64,000 nucleotides of DNA from Siderastrea siderea (Eukaryota; Cnidaria; Anthozoa; Scleractinia; Rhizangiidae), in NCBI GenBank assembly GCA_964030785.1, contig OZ034975.1, positions 37,665,069 to 37,729,068 on the forward strand, read 5' to 3'. The position numbers and the translations under genes were made by a program. The notes under the pieces were generated by a model. It saw only the letters and a list, made by a program, of their open reading frames with translations, was not told where the DNA came from and did not search any database. Each line of letters opens with the position of its first letter. Position 1 is the first letter of the stretch. This document shows, piece by piece, positions 24,078 to 33,090 of the stretch.

Positions 24078-24921
24078 CTATATAAAGAAGACTAAAGTCA
24101 ACTGCAACATCCTTCTTTTAACAGGGCTAAATAGAATTTACGCAAGGTTATAATCTAGCTAATGCTGGTCAGCGGTTTCACTAACATGTGGGGGCTCCGA
24201 GGGCGCTGATATGTGCTTCCTTCTTTGCTGTGTTTGCTATCGCTAGCACCTTTACGCGACACCTACCCTCCAATAATTCAATTGGTATAGAGTTAAATAT
24301 ACACTTATAATAAATCCATGTAGACAGGTTAGCCTAACAGAAGAGCTTCTACACAGCCAAACCTACAGGTCAGGAGCCCATCAATATTGACGGCCTCCTG
24401 TACATGTCTGTCCTCGTGTACCGGTAGGAATGGAACTTAACAGTTAAAATTCTGGTTTTTTTTGTTTTTGTTTTTCAGGGGTACTGTTTCCGCATAGCAA
24501 ATTATGTAGTGTTTTGCTCCTATCAATGTGTACCGGCACCCGAGGACACGACCAAAATCACGGCCATGACTACACGCTCCCAGCAAACAAACGTGAGTTT
24601 TTTTGTTTTTTTTTAACAAGCGGAAACGCAAGGCACACTCGAAGAAACGTGAAACAAAACAAAAAGGCTGGGAACAGAGCAACCAACTTCACGAGCATGC
24701 TGCTTTGCATTCCCAGGCCACAAAAGCTTCAGACCATTATATGTCACACTAAAATTCTCAATAACAAACAAAAAGGCCTTTTTACGCAGACGAATTTATA
24801 CCAAGACCGAACATTGTTCTGTTCTATTGATTGAGCCGCCTGAGCTAAGAAGCCAGGTGGTAACTACAATAGTTTCAAGGGATGTGGACATGTCTATTGA
24901 CTTGAAATATTCACCACTTAC

Positions 24922-25176
24922 AGTGCACAGTAACTGTAATAGTAGCATTATCCTCGCTTCCTATTCCATTCCTCGCTTTGCAGGTGTAGTCCCCAGCCTG
25001 CTGTCGAGTGATATTGTTCAAAGTCAAACTCTCTCCTGTATTCAACACAGGGTTGTTGCCATCTTTCGTCCAAGTGATTTTGGGTGGTGGGTTTCCTGTT
25101 GCATTACAGTAAAGAGTGACACTGTTTCCTTCAACAGCTACAGAGTTGGAAGATGAACTTGTGATTGCAGCGGGAT
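24922..25176 (-). CDS. Ig-domain exon 19
   Basis: 255 bp; opens DPAAITSSSSNSVAVEGNS. Near copy of exons 21 and 17, with Asn-Pro in place of Asn-Thr in the DGNNPVLNTG loop. Confidence 0.88.
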
Positions 25177-25634
25177 CTATTAGGAGAAACGATGCAAAAC
25201 AATTTTTAATGCTATAACAGGGTCACATCCATTGGAAAAAACACCCTTAACTTGAAACCATAGTTTAGCCGAATACAGAGGACCCTATAATGTAACAACC
25301 AATGGGCCAAGAAACGTTGCTCGTATTAAGGGTGTGGTCTGATTGATAGGGTTTTGAAATACGTGAAAATGATTCTAAGGGGCGATTTAGTCGGTGCGAC
25401 TTTTTCGTATGACTGTCGCATGTGACTTTTGTGGCGCGCGTTATAAAAAAATATTGAAAAAATTCACTTTATTTATTATTGCTTCTGGCTACGATTAAAA
25501 ATGATTGTAACAACTTTTGTTCCAGCCAAAAGACTAATATATTGCAATAACAGTGTTGCCACTTTCATATGATGATGAACTTTAAGGTGTTCTACTTTAA
25601 TAACCTTCATTGTAGATCTACTATAAACACTTAC

Positions 25635-25889
25635 AATGCACCGTAACTGTAGCAGTAGCATTTTTCTGTTCACCCACTCCATTCCAAGCTGTACATGTGT
25701 AATCTCCAGTAGTCTGTCTCTGTATGTTAACAATGCTGTACTTCTCTCCTTGATACAACACTGTTGAGCTGCCATCTTTTGTCCAAGTGATGTTTGGTGT
25801 TGGGTTACCAGTTGCATTACAGTGAAGAGTGACCTTGCTTCCTTCCAGGACAGTTTCGCTAGCTGGACTGGCGTCAATCAAAGAAGCAT
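25635..25889 (-). CDS. Ig-domain exon 18
   Basis: 255 bp; opens ASLIDASPASETVLEGSK, with complete core and both cysteines. Confidence 0.88.
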
Positions 25890-26718
25890 CTAAATAAAGA
25901 AGGCTAAAGTCAACTGCAACATCCTTCTTTTAACAGGGCTAAATAGAATTTACGCAAGGTTATAATCTAGCTAATGCTGGTCAGCGGTTTCACTAATATG
26001 TGGGGGCTCCGAGGGCGCTGATATGTGCTTGCTTCTTTGCTGTGTTTTGCTATCGCTAGTACCTTTACGCGACACCTACCCTCCAATACTTCAATTGGTA
26101 TAGAGTTAAATATACACTTATAATAAATCCATGTACATAGGTTAGCCTAACAGAAGAGCTCCTACACAGCCAAACCTACAGGTCAGGAGCCCATCAATAT
26201 TGATGGCCTCCTGTACAGGTCTGTCCTCGTGTACCGGTAGGAATGGGACTTAACAGTTAAAATTCTAGTTGTTTTTTTTATTTTCAGGCACTGTTTCCGC
26301 GTAGTATATTATGTAGTGTTTTGCTTCTATCAATGTGTACCGGCACACGAGGACACGACCAAAATCAAGGCCATGACTACACGCTCCCAGCAAACAAACG
26401 TGAGTTTGTTTAACAAGCACAAACGCAAGGCACACTCGAAAAAACATGAAACAAAACAAAATCGCTGGGAACAGAGCAACCAACTTCACGAGCATGCTGC
26501 TTTGCATTCCCAGGCCACAAAAGCTTCAGACCATTATATGTCACACTAAAATTCTCAATAATAAACAAAAACGCCTTTTTACGCAGACGAATTTATACCA
26601 AGACCGAACATTCTTTTGTTCTATTGATTGAGCCGCCTGAGCTAAGAAGCCAGGTGGTAACTACAATAGTTTCAAGGGATGTGGACATGTCTATTGACTT
26701 GAAATATTCACCACTTAC

Positions 26719-26973
26719 AGTGCACAGTAACTGTAATAGTAGCATTATCCTCGCTTCCTATTCCATTCCTCGCTTTGCAGGTGTAGTCCCCAGCCTGCTG
26801 TCGAGTGATATTATTCAAAGTCAAACTCTCTCCTGTATTCAACACAGTATTGTTGCCATCTTTCGTCCAAGTGATTTTGGGTGGTGGGTTTCCTGTTGCA
26901 TTACAGTAAAGAGTGATACTGCTTCCTTCAACAGTTACAGAGTTGGAAGATGAACTTGTGATTGCAGCGGGAT
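26719..26973 (-). CDS. Ig-domain exon 17
   Basis: 255 bp; opens DPAAITSSSSNSVTVEGSS. It is the first intact exon downstream of the Polinton insertion. Confidence 0.88.
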
Positions 26974-27448
26974 CTATTAGGAGAAACGATGCAAAACAAT
27001 TTTTAATGCTATAGCAGGGTCATATCCATTGGAAAAAACACCCTTAACTTGAAACCATAGTTTACCCGAATACAGAGGACCCTATAATGTAACAACCAAT
27101 GGGCCAAAAAACGTTGCTCGTATTAACAGTATGGTCTGATTGATAGGGTTTTGAGATATGTGAAAAATGATTCTAAGGAGTGATTTAGACGGTGCGACTT
27201 TTGCCTATGATTGTGAATGTCACATGTGACTTTTCGAGCGCGCGCAGATGGCGTCATTGAAAAAAAATCGAAAAAATGACTTTATTTATTACTGCTTCTG
27301 GTCACGATTGAAAATGATTGCAAAAACTTTTCTCCGAGCAAAAAACAAATTCATTGTAATAACAAGGTTGCAACCTTCATATGAATTATAAACTCAAGTT
27401 ATTTCTACTCTAATGACTTAGACTGTAGGATGTACTATATGCACTTAC

Positions 27449-27490
27449 AATTCACAGTGACTGTAGCTGTAACATTTTTCTGTTCACCCA
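27449..27490 (-). pseudogene. Ig-domain exon 16, 3' piece, cut by the Polinton
   Basis: The last 42 bases of an Ig exon, with an intact donor (AATT|GTAAGT), read as the final strand GEQKNVTATVTVNC. It ends at CACCCA, the target duplication, next to the element terminus. The rest of the exon lies at 47620-47838. Confidence 0.92.
27485..27490. repeat. Target-site duplication, left copy (CACCCA)
   Basis: The 6-bp direct repeat is matched at 47620-47625. Undisturbed paralogous exons read GTTCACCCACTCC here, so one copy is original. Six bases is the usual duplication size for Polinton integrases. Confidence 0.95.
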
Positions 27491-27995
27491 AGTAGTAAAC
27501 TGGGCCCGTATGGCAGATTTCCTGGCTTCTGATTGGTCGAGAGCGATCACGTGACCAGAGGAACTTCCGGTGACGTCATAAATCATTTCCGGTAGAAAAA
27601 ACCGCTGACCAGGTGGAAAAAGGGATCGCGGGCTCATGGGAACCGGAAGTCACGTGATTTTGAATGGGAAACCGCTGGCGAGTGTGAAAAATGGATCGTG
27701 GGCTCAAGGGGAAGTAAAACCACTGAGAAAACGCGGGCTCAAAGTCCAAAGTCCAATTTCTGGAACGTGGGTAACCCTTGGAGTGAAAACAAGAGAAAAA
27801 AATGAATAAATCACGTTTATTGTTATACGTTTTACAATAACTGAGAAAAATGGTTTCCTTTGAGTTCCTATTTGATAAGTGTTCCTCTTTGATAAGTGTT
27901 CCTTAATGTTCATCACAATCGACGATTTTGTTGGGGCTTTCACTGGTATCCATAGGGGTAGGTCTTGAAGGTGCGGGGATCAATGACTCTTTTGT
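27491..27995. repeat. Left terminal inverted repeat
   Basis: It starts AGTAGTAAACTGGGCCCGTA and is the reverse complement of the right end. The first 450 or so bases are identical in my reading; the innermost 50 differ at about four positions. It contains two CACGTG boxes (27548, 27651), TGACGTCA (27571), ACCGGAAGT (27642), repeated AAACCGCTG..GGATCG..GGGCTC blocks, and a polyadenylation hexamer (27816-27821, minus). Its inner end (27940-28008, minus) carries a copy of the last codons of polymerase B. Confidence 0.93.
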
Positions 27996-28479
27996 CGTAA
28001 ACCAAGCGTTACCATTTGTGTTGGGGTTGAGTGAGCAAGGTTTTTCCAGATAGTGTAGGGAAGACTCATAATGCTCTTCATGCGGGGAATGACGTCACTT
28101 TGGTTCTTTCCCAGATAGTGCAGGGTTTTGTGGTCAGGATCAACTGGATCTGGGAGTAGTCCCCAGTATCCGCTCGTGGTGGTGTTCTCGTTTTCATAAA
28201 GAGTACCATACCACCATTTACCACCAGGCCAGTGAACTTTGCTAACTTCCTCCCTAAACTCAAGGTCGCGGCTATATCGTCTAGGGGGAGTCTCCATGAC
28301 GGAAAGAGGAACAGTGTGTTGGCAGTTTGGGCAATGGGGGTTGTGAGATAGTCCTTGGCACAGGGGGTATGACAAGGTTGACCACAGCAGCTCAACTTGG
28401 TATTATCGGGGACAGGCGTCAAACAGATCACACATGGTTTGGGTTGAGCCATCACTTGTTGGGTTTCTGGATCATCCAT
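27980..28479 (-). pseudogene. RING-finger-like early gene, frameshifted
   Basis: The ATG at 28479 follows a TATAAAAA box (28507-28514). The first frame (28479 to about 28375) has CVICL and CCGQPCHTPC; the second frame continues with HCPNCQHTVPL and a hydrophilic C-terminal part. Together the Cys/His spacing (C-x2-C, C-x-H-like, C-x2-C) matches a RING or related cross-brace zinc finger, often an E3 ubiquitin ligase. The change of frame between the cysteine pairs interrupts the domain, so as it stands no complete finger is made unless by splicing. A role in altering host responses is known for viral RING proteins but is only a possibility here. Confidence 0.55.
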
Positions 28480-28734
28480 GAGTTGAAGTGTGAAATGAGA
28501 CGGGGGTTTTTATAGAGAAAGAAGGGGGTCACGTGGGGAGGGAAGGGGCCAATGAGAGAAAGGTCCCATCATGCTTTTGGAGGGGAAGAGGTGGGGGTAC
28601 CCCCCTCCCCCCTCCTTAGATAGACCATGGTGCATTGCGCGGATCGGGGTATATAAGTCAAGGGAGGCGACAGGACGCCATTCCTAGCTTTGAGTCTTGT
28701 CTGAGCGACTTATGTTTGTTGTCTGTGCTGAAAA
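28480..28734. promoter_or_regulatory. Left-arm divergent promoter
   Basis: It contains a TATA box for each direction (28507-28514 minus; TATATAAG 28650-28657 plus), a CCAAT box (28549-28553), a C/G-rich palindromic block GGGGGTACCCCC near 28593, and a TTAGATAGACCAT..TTGCGCGGATC segment that is also present in the right-arm promoter. Confidence 0.7.
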
Positions 28735-29304
28735 ATGTCTGGAACAACGTTGGGATCCCTGCGGAGCTATGTGAATGTAAATGGAGAGGAGGGTTTGAGG
28801 AGAAGAAGGATTGAGAGAACGCCAGTGGAGAGGTACACTCGGCAAATGTACGAGAGGCGAGAGGAAGCATGGCGCCCCCTCAACAAATACCGCGTGGCTG
28901 CGTTCCTTCGGCTGTTTTTAATGTGTTTTGTGGATATAGAGAATGGTCGCCCACTCCACCCAGTCACGTACAAGATGTTGCAAAAGACCCTGATTACCCG
29001 CATCATCCCATTCATTTGTCGACGGTTGGTGTACACCATGGATGAGACATTTTGGATTATTAGTTTGCCCCACTTTAAGGAACTTGATAATTATTTGATT
29101 AATCACCTACCAGGAGTGCATGCCGGACAACGCTGGCAGGACATTGTCTATTTTTTTCAAGAAGTAGAAAAGCAGCGAAAGGTGGAGCAGGAGGAGGACT
29201 CCAGCGAGGAGGAGGAGGAGGAGGAGGAGGAGGATGCTGGAGCACTGAACTATCAACAGTACCGACAAATAGAACCCTATTATAGGGACAGAGACATTTG
29301 TTGA
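28735..29304 (+). CDS. Unknown 189-aa protein with acidic C-terminus
   Basis: The ORF lies 78 bases after a TATATAAG box in the left divergent promoter, away from the structural cluster, so an early or regulatory role is plausible. The N-terminal third is basic (RRRRIERTPVERYTRQ). The middle (about residues 50-130) is hydrophobic and helical-looking (FLRLFLMCFVDIENGRPLHP, LITRIIPFICRRLVYTMDE). The end holds a run of about 14 acidic residues (EEDSSEEEEEEEEEDAG) and then a tyrosine-rich tail. I recognise no domain. The acidic run could interact with basic proteins or chromatin, but this is a guess. Confidence 0.7.
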   Translation: MSGTTLGSLRSYVNVNGEEGLRRRRIERTPVERYTRQMYERREEAWRPLNKYRVAAFLRLFLMCFVDIENGRPLHPVTYKMLQKTLITRIIPFICRRLVYTMDETFWIISLPHFKELDNYLINHLPGVHAGQRWQDIVYFFQEVEKQRKVEQEEDSSEEEEEEEEEDAGALNYQQYRQIEPYYRDRDIC

Positions 29305-29598
29305 GTTTTTATTTTTATTGTGAGTCAAGAACATTTTGTAAGTAAAGTTTTTTATTTTTTAATTAAAAAAGAGTTGGTGTTACAAATGGTGGTCTGTATT
29401 CTTTGCCACGCGGGTGGGGCGTTCCTATTTACAATTGGAAAAGCTATCTACAATTTTTAAAAAATAAAAAGTAAAAAAATATGTACAATTGGAAAAATAA
29501 AAAACTAAGAAATTGAAAAACTAAAAATGACTATGTACAATTGGAAAAAAATAATAATAAAAAATAAAAATTAAAAAAAAAAAAATGGCTATGTACAA
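29305..29598. other. AT-rich convergent intergenic region with short repeats
   Basis: The region lies between two convergent genes. It holds four copies of TGTACAATTGGAAAA or close variants (about 29430, 29490, 29534, 29591), A-rich spacers and polyadenylation-like AATAAA words on both strands. It is a likely shared 3'-end region; a replication or regulatory role is not excluded. Confidence 0.55.
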
Positions 29599-30294
29599 TT
29601 ACAAATGAAAGTCTTCCAGTTCCATACGTAATTGATCAATGTTCTCGGGTAGACAGAAGGTGCGGTTGAATAAGGCTTGAATTTCGGCTCGGGTTTTCTC
29701 GTCCACATCCCGGGATCCCACAATAGCACTGCTTTGATGAAGGGTGGGCTTTTTAGGTCCCCAAGGAACAAATTGACTGCCAGTGACTAGGGTGGCGGCA
29801 TTCTCATTGACTTGGTAGTAATGGTCCGAGCGGTACCATGATTGACTGGGTATATCAAACAGGTAGACGGGTTTGCCTTGATCCATAGCCAATTGCACAG
29901 TCCAACCAGTACCTCCTTTCACGCGTTTATGATCCGGTTCCAAGATGCCAAAGGCATAGATGGTATGGGCTTTTTTGGCCAATTGATAATTGCGTTGCAG
30001 CAATTGCAGGGTGTAAAAATGACTGGGCATTTGTTTGCCTAGTTTCTCCGCTGCCTGGTGAAGATGGGGGTTGGCCAGCATCAGGACTTCCACCGTAGAA
30101 GGGGTGATGAAAGTGGCTCGAGGATGGTTCGGGGGGACCAGGACTTCTAGTTGCATCCCAAAGTGTTTGGCATGTTCTTCCACGAGGGCATCCGTACCTT
30201 TGGCTCCCCCTGTGTAGACCACATGGCCATGACCCACTTGCAGTTCCAAGGCACCGAGATCTTGTTCTCCGATCATGTTGATGTTGGGGGGCAT
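29599..30294 (-). CDS. SLOG-fold (YspA/DprA-like) nucleotide-binding protein
   Basis: The 231-aa protein has the family hallmarks TGGAKGTDALVEEHAKHFG (residues 28-46), RNYQLAKKAHTIYAFG (101-116) and GGTGWTVQLAMDQGKPVYLF (127-146), which are the phosphate-binding loop, the second strand and the third strand of the Rossmann-like SLOG fold. The strand that normally comes first, V-G-S-R-D, appears instead near the C-terminus (AIVGSRD, 190-196), suggesting a circular permutation. SLOG proteins bind nucleotides or nucleotide-derived signals; the role in a Polinton is unknown. Its start overlaps the end of the next minus-strand ORF by 22 bases, so the two are probably cotranscribed from the promoter at 30.5 kb. 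Confidence 0.75.
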   Translation of the reverse strand: MPPNINMIGEQDLGALELQVGHGHVVYTGGAKGTDALVEEHAKHFGMQLEVLVPPNHPRATFITPSTVEVLMLANPHLHQAAEKLGKQMPSHFYTLQLLQRNYQLAKKAHTIYAFGILEPDHKRVKGGTGWTVQLAMDQGKPVYLFDIPSQSWYRSDHYYQVNENAATLVTGSQFVPWGPKKPTLHQSSAIVGSRDVDEKTRAEIQALFNRTFCLPENIDQLRMELEDFHL

Positions 30295-30497
30295 TTAAAT
30301 ACGTAGCCGGTGTCTGGGCCTACAATAGCTAGAATCTCCGTGGGAGTCCACTCTAAGGCCAAACCGAAATCAATGACGTGGTGCTGTCGGCACTGTTTGA
30401 ACGTGAATCCCGCTGCTAGTCCTCGTTTGACCCGTTCAGCCAAATAGTCTTCGGTGGAAGCAAAGTCGTCTCGGTTGAGATCTTGGTAGTAGTCCAT
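30273..30497 (-). CDS. Unknown 74-aa protein upstream of the SLOG gene
   Basis: This small acidic ORF (MDYYQDLNRDDFASTEDYLA) is the first gene on the minus strand from the CCAAT-repeat promoter. It overlaps the SLOG gene. It contains ILAIVGPDTGYVF near its end, and an overlap of this kind could reflect a split N-terminal part of the SLOG gene or a separate small partner. No family is recognised. Confidence 0.55.
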   Translation of the reverse strand: MDYYQDLNRDDFASTEDYLAERVKRGLAAGFTFKQCRQHHVIDFGLALEWTPTEILAIVGPDTGYVFKCPPTST

Positions 30498-30710
30498 CTA
30501 CTTGGAATGAAGATCTAGTGGCCAAGGGACCGTCTTAAATAGGGACAACGGACCAATGGGAAGACAAGAGGTCCTTATTTGGATTGAACAAGCTGACCAA
30601 TGGGAAGATAACAAGTCCTTATATGGGTAGGATAAGCTGACCAATGACAGTCAAGGGTCTAAGGTATAAAAAGGCATGGTCGGTAGGGGTGACATCAACC
30701 TTTGAGTACG
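30498..30710. promoter_or_regulatory. Divergent promoter with three CCAAT repeats
   Basis: Three repeats of about 44 bases each start GACCAATG (30550, 30594, 30637). A TATAAAAA box (30665-30672) serves the plus-strand gene, and TATTTAAG on the minus strand (about 30533-30540) serves the SLOG pair. Confidence 0.7.
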
Positions 30711-31574
30711 ATGTCTGTCGATCGGAAGAGAAAATCAACCCATCCCCCAGAGGGGAAGAAGAAGAAGAAGAGGATTCAACATATGACGCCCGTGGACTGT
30801 GATCCTGTGGTGTGCGACGTGGTGGAAGACACCCGAGCTGCTGTGGAAGATATGATGAAAGAATTGAATGACATGGTGGAGCAATCACCCCCATCACCTC
30901 AATTCACCTTGACGACCGTGTATGATCCTCCCAGTTCAGTGGACACTATGGTATGTCCTTACCATGAGGTGCGTTTGGAGGCCCGAGAATCTCAAAAGGG
31001 ATGGAAGTATGTGAAATGTCCCATGCAACCGTGTTTGCTGTTTTGTGGTCAAGATAAAGTTCTGGAGTATATGAAAGCCGTGTATAGTCAAGTTCATTCC
31101 GAAGTGTTGGACATGTGGGGTGGTTTACAATGCTTTTGCCGTGAACCCGCTACGCTACAACAGAGTCATTCGACCCAGAACCCCGATCGGTTGTTTCTGA
31201 CTTGTTCCAAGAAAACGTGTGGCTTCTTCCGATGGGCCGATCAACCCTTGGGTCCCAAGTACTGGACGTGGTTTCATGACAACCCTCCCAAAAAAGCCGA
31301 CCAACAAGCTGAAGCACCCACCCGTGATGCTCAAGGATATCCCAAGAGGGGCTATGACATCCCTGGTCCTCCAGTCAGAAGGAAAGAGGACGTGGAACGA
31401 GAACGACCCCTGACAGACTATGAGAAACAATTGTTACGAGAAATTCAAGAGCTCAAGAACCGTCAAGAAATGATGGTGGCCCCAGCTCCACCACCCCCCA
31501 AGTACAGTGACAGTGTGGACAACTGGCAGAAAGGTCTAGAGACCATCAGCTGTGGCCGTCTAGGCCTCTTTTAA
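30711..31574 (+). CDS. GRF-type zinc-finger protein
   Basis: The start is taken at ATG 30711 (MSVDRKRKS), 39 bases past a TATAAAAA box. The order is a basic, nuclear-localisation-like start (KKKKKRIQH), a Cys-rich segment CPYHEV...KCPMQPCLLFC (residues 82-112), then a GRF finger (about 139-176: CFC, DRLFLTC, CGFFRW), and a proline-rich C-terminal half with a coiled-coil-like DYEKQLLREIQELKNRQE. GRF fingers bind single-stranded DNA in repair enzymes, so a role in genome replication or packaging is plausible. It leads the plus-strand gene train that includes the integrase. Confidence 0.7.
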   Translation: MSVDRKRKSTHPPEGKKKKKRIQHMTPVDCDPVVCDVVEDTRAAVEDMMKELNDMVEQSPPSPQFTLTTVYDPPSSVDTMVCPYHEVRLEARESQKGWKYVKCPMQPCLLFCGQDKVLEYMKAVYSQVHSEVLDMWGGLQCFCREPATLQQSHSTQNPDRLFLTCSKKTCGFFRWADQPLGPKYWTWFHDNPPKKADQQAEAPTRDAQGYPKRGYDIPGPPVRRKEDVERERPLTDYEKQLLREIQELKNRQEMMVAPAPPPPKYSDSVDNWQKGLETISCGRLGLF

Positions 31575-31575
31575 A

Positions 31576-31974
31576 ATGAGAGAACGAATAAAATTTTTTA
31601 TCAATGTCACCATGGAGTCTGTGTGTGATGCGTGGGAGTCTGTCTTGTCCCTGGGGCAATGGCAATGTCATCAAACCCTTTGTCAAGTCTTATATGATCA
31701 TCAACCCGGGTCCCAAATCCCCATACCCCCTTGTCCCGAGGACACGCATCCTCTCCACCTCTTTGAAGAAACCCATGTGGACCGCAACCTATATCGATGG
31801 GTGGTGTTTGTCTTATGGTTAAAAGCTCACCCAGAGGCATGGCGATGGTATCGAATCATTCAAAAGGCGCATCCCCACACGGTCCCCACCATATCGACCT
31901 TATGGGGTGAATGCCAAAAAGTATGGCCCCTCGAAAGAGAACCCAACGCTGGAGTTCGTCGTCCTCATGGTTGA
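31576..31974 (+). CDS. Unknown 132-aa tryptophan-rich protein
   Basis: It starts one base after the GRF gene stops and overlaps the integrase start by 64 bases. Features are several tryptophans and histidines (YRWVVFVLWLKAHPEAWRWY) and no signal or clear membrane span. The position suggests translation from the same transcript as its neighbours. Function unknown. Confidence 0.6.
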   Translation: MRERIKFFINVTMESVCDAWESVLSLGQWQCHQTLCQVLYDHQPGSQIPIPPCPEDTHPLHLFEETHVDRNLYRWVVFVLWLKAHPEAWRWYRIIQKAHPHTVPTISTLWGECQKVWPLEREPNAGVRRPHG

Positions 31975-33086
31975 AGAAAACCAAACGCCCTGTGTCGTCA
32001 ACGAAGAAGAAGGCCAATGTCTCGCAACAATGGTTAAACCGTTACCATGATCCTCGTGCCCCGGGGAGTTTAGGTGGGGTGCAACGATTTGCTAAAGCCC
32101 AGGGTCTCCCTTTGAAAAAAGCCCAACGGGTGTTGGAACAGGATGTGGGTTACACCTTGCATAAACCCCGACGTCGTCGTTTTGCTACCTTACCCGTGAT
32201 CGTAGGGGGGTTGGATGATCAATGGGCCGCGGATTTAGTGGAAGTGCAACGTTTGGCCAAACATAATCGGGGTATACGCTACTTGTTGACGGTCGTGGAT
32301 GTCTTGTCCAAGTACGCGTGGGTCGAACCGTTGAAAACCAAAACCGGCGTGGCCCTCGTGAAAGCCTTTGAGAAGATTGTGAGACAAGGAGGACGTCACC
32401 CGAATCGATTGCAAATGGATCGAGGGAAAGAATTTTATAATCGGACCTTTCAACGATGGGTCGACGAGCAAGACATCAATCATTTTTCGACCGAAGGGGA
32501 TGCCAAAGCCAGTGTGGTGGAACGATTTAACCGCACCTTGAAAGAACGGTTGTACCGTTATTTGACCACGGCCAACACGTTGAAATTTGACGATGTCTTA
32601 CCCGAGTTGGTGCAGGGGTATAATGCCACCCGTCATCGAAGTATTGGTATGCCCCCCGAAAACGTGACGTGGGACAACGAAGAAGCCGTGTGGAAACGAT
32701 TGTATGCCAAACGATTGAAAGGCTACAAAAAACCCCAATTGAAGGTGGGGGATCATGTCCGTCTCAATACGATTCATCGTACCTTTGAAAAAGGGTATTT
32801 ACCCGGTTGGACCGAAGAAGTGTTTGTGGTGCATCGTGTGATCCCTGGCCCTGTCCCCACGTATAAGATTCGCGAATGGGATGAGACCCCCGTCCAAGGT
32901 ACGTTTTATGAAGAGGATTTACAAAAAGTCCATGTGTCCGAGGTGTTTCGGATTGAGAAGGTACTTAAGCGACAAAAAGGTCGTTGGTTGGTCAAGTGGA
33001 AAGGGTGGCCCGACAAGTACAATAGTTGGATTGCTCGTGGAGACGTAACATCCCTTCGACCCCGCAAACGACGACGACGCCGCTAA
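31911..33086 (+). CDS. Retroviral-type integrase with C-terminal chromodomain
   Basis: The 391-aa protein has a basic serine-rich start, then an RVE catalytic core with WAADLVEV (D108), LQMDRGKEF (D170) and KASVVERFNRTLK (E204) as the DDE triad. An SH3-like segment (KVGDHVRLNTIHRTF) follows, and a chromodomain near the end (VFRIEKVLKRQKGRWLVKWKGWPDKYNSW). Length and order fit Polinton integrases, which join element ends to host DNA and leave 6-bp duplications, as seen here. The chromodomain would read histone marks at the target. The frame is intact. The first ATG used here overlaps the preceding gene; ATG codon 5 is an alternative. Confidence 0.93.
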   Translation: MPKSMAPRKRTQRWSSSSSWLKKTKRPVSSTKKKANVSQQWLNRYHDPRAPGSLGGVQRFAKAQGLPLKKAQRVLEQDVGYTLHKPRRRRFATLPVIVGGLDDQWAADLVEVQRLAKHNRGIRYLLTVVDVLSKYAWVEPLKTKTGVALVKAFEKIVRQGGRHPNRLQMDRGKEFYNRTFQRWVDEQDINHFSTEGDAKASVVERFNRTLKERLYRYLTTANTLKFDDVLPELVQGYNATRHRSIGMPPENVTWDNEEAVWKRLYAKRLKGYKKPQLKVGDHVRLNTIHRTFEKGYLPGWTEEVFVVHRVIPGPVPTYKIREWDETPVQGTFYEEDLQKVHVSEVFRIEKVLKRQKGRWLVKWKGWPDKYNSWIARGDVTSLRPRKRRRRR

Positions 33087-33090
33087 AACA

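Larger units (their letters stand above)
23109..26973 (-). repeat. Tandem 1.8-kb two-exon duplications
   Basis: Exon starts at 23109, 24922 and 26719 (one subfamily) and at 23823, 25635 and 27449 (the other) are spaced 1797-1814 bases apart. The introns align too, for example GGGGCGATTTAG at 23575 and 25379 and ATGTGTACCGGCAC near 24527 and 26333. The first two units are nearly identical, so the expansion is recent. The third unit is the one hit by the Polinton. Confidence 0.9.

Noticed and set aside
24514..26549. Pair of similar plus-strand ORFs with TRGHDQNHGHDY-like starts
   Set aside because: They lie in duplicated introns; the similarity comes from the tandem duplication and the frames differ in length and have no coding signature.
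19758..27000. Plus-strand ORFs such as those at 19758-20012, 22984-23343, 24827-25156 and 26624-26953
   Set aside because: They are complements of minus-strand Ig exons, repeated because the exons are repeated.
27704..27943. 79-codon ORF present identically in both terminal repeats (also 47167-47406)
   Set aside because: It lies just after the polymerase B stop in the inverted repeats, is AT-rich and has no domain; the identity reflects the repeat, not selection.
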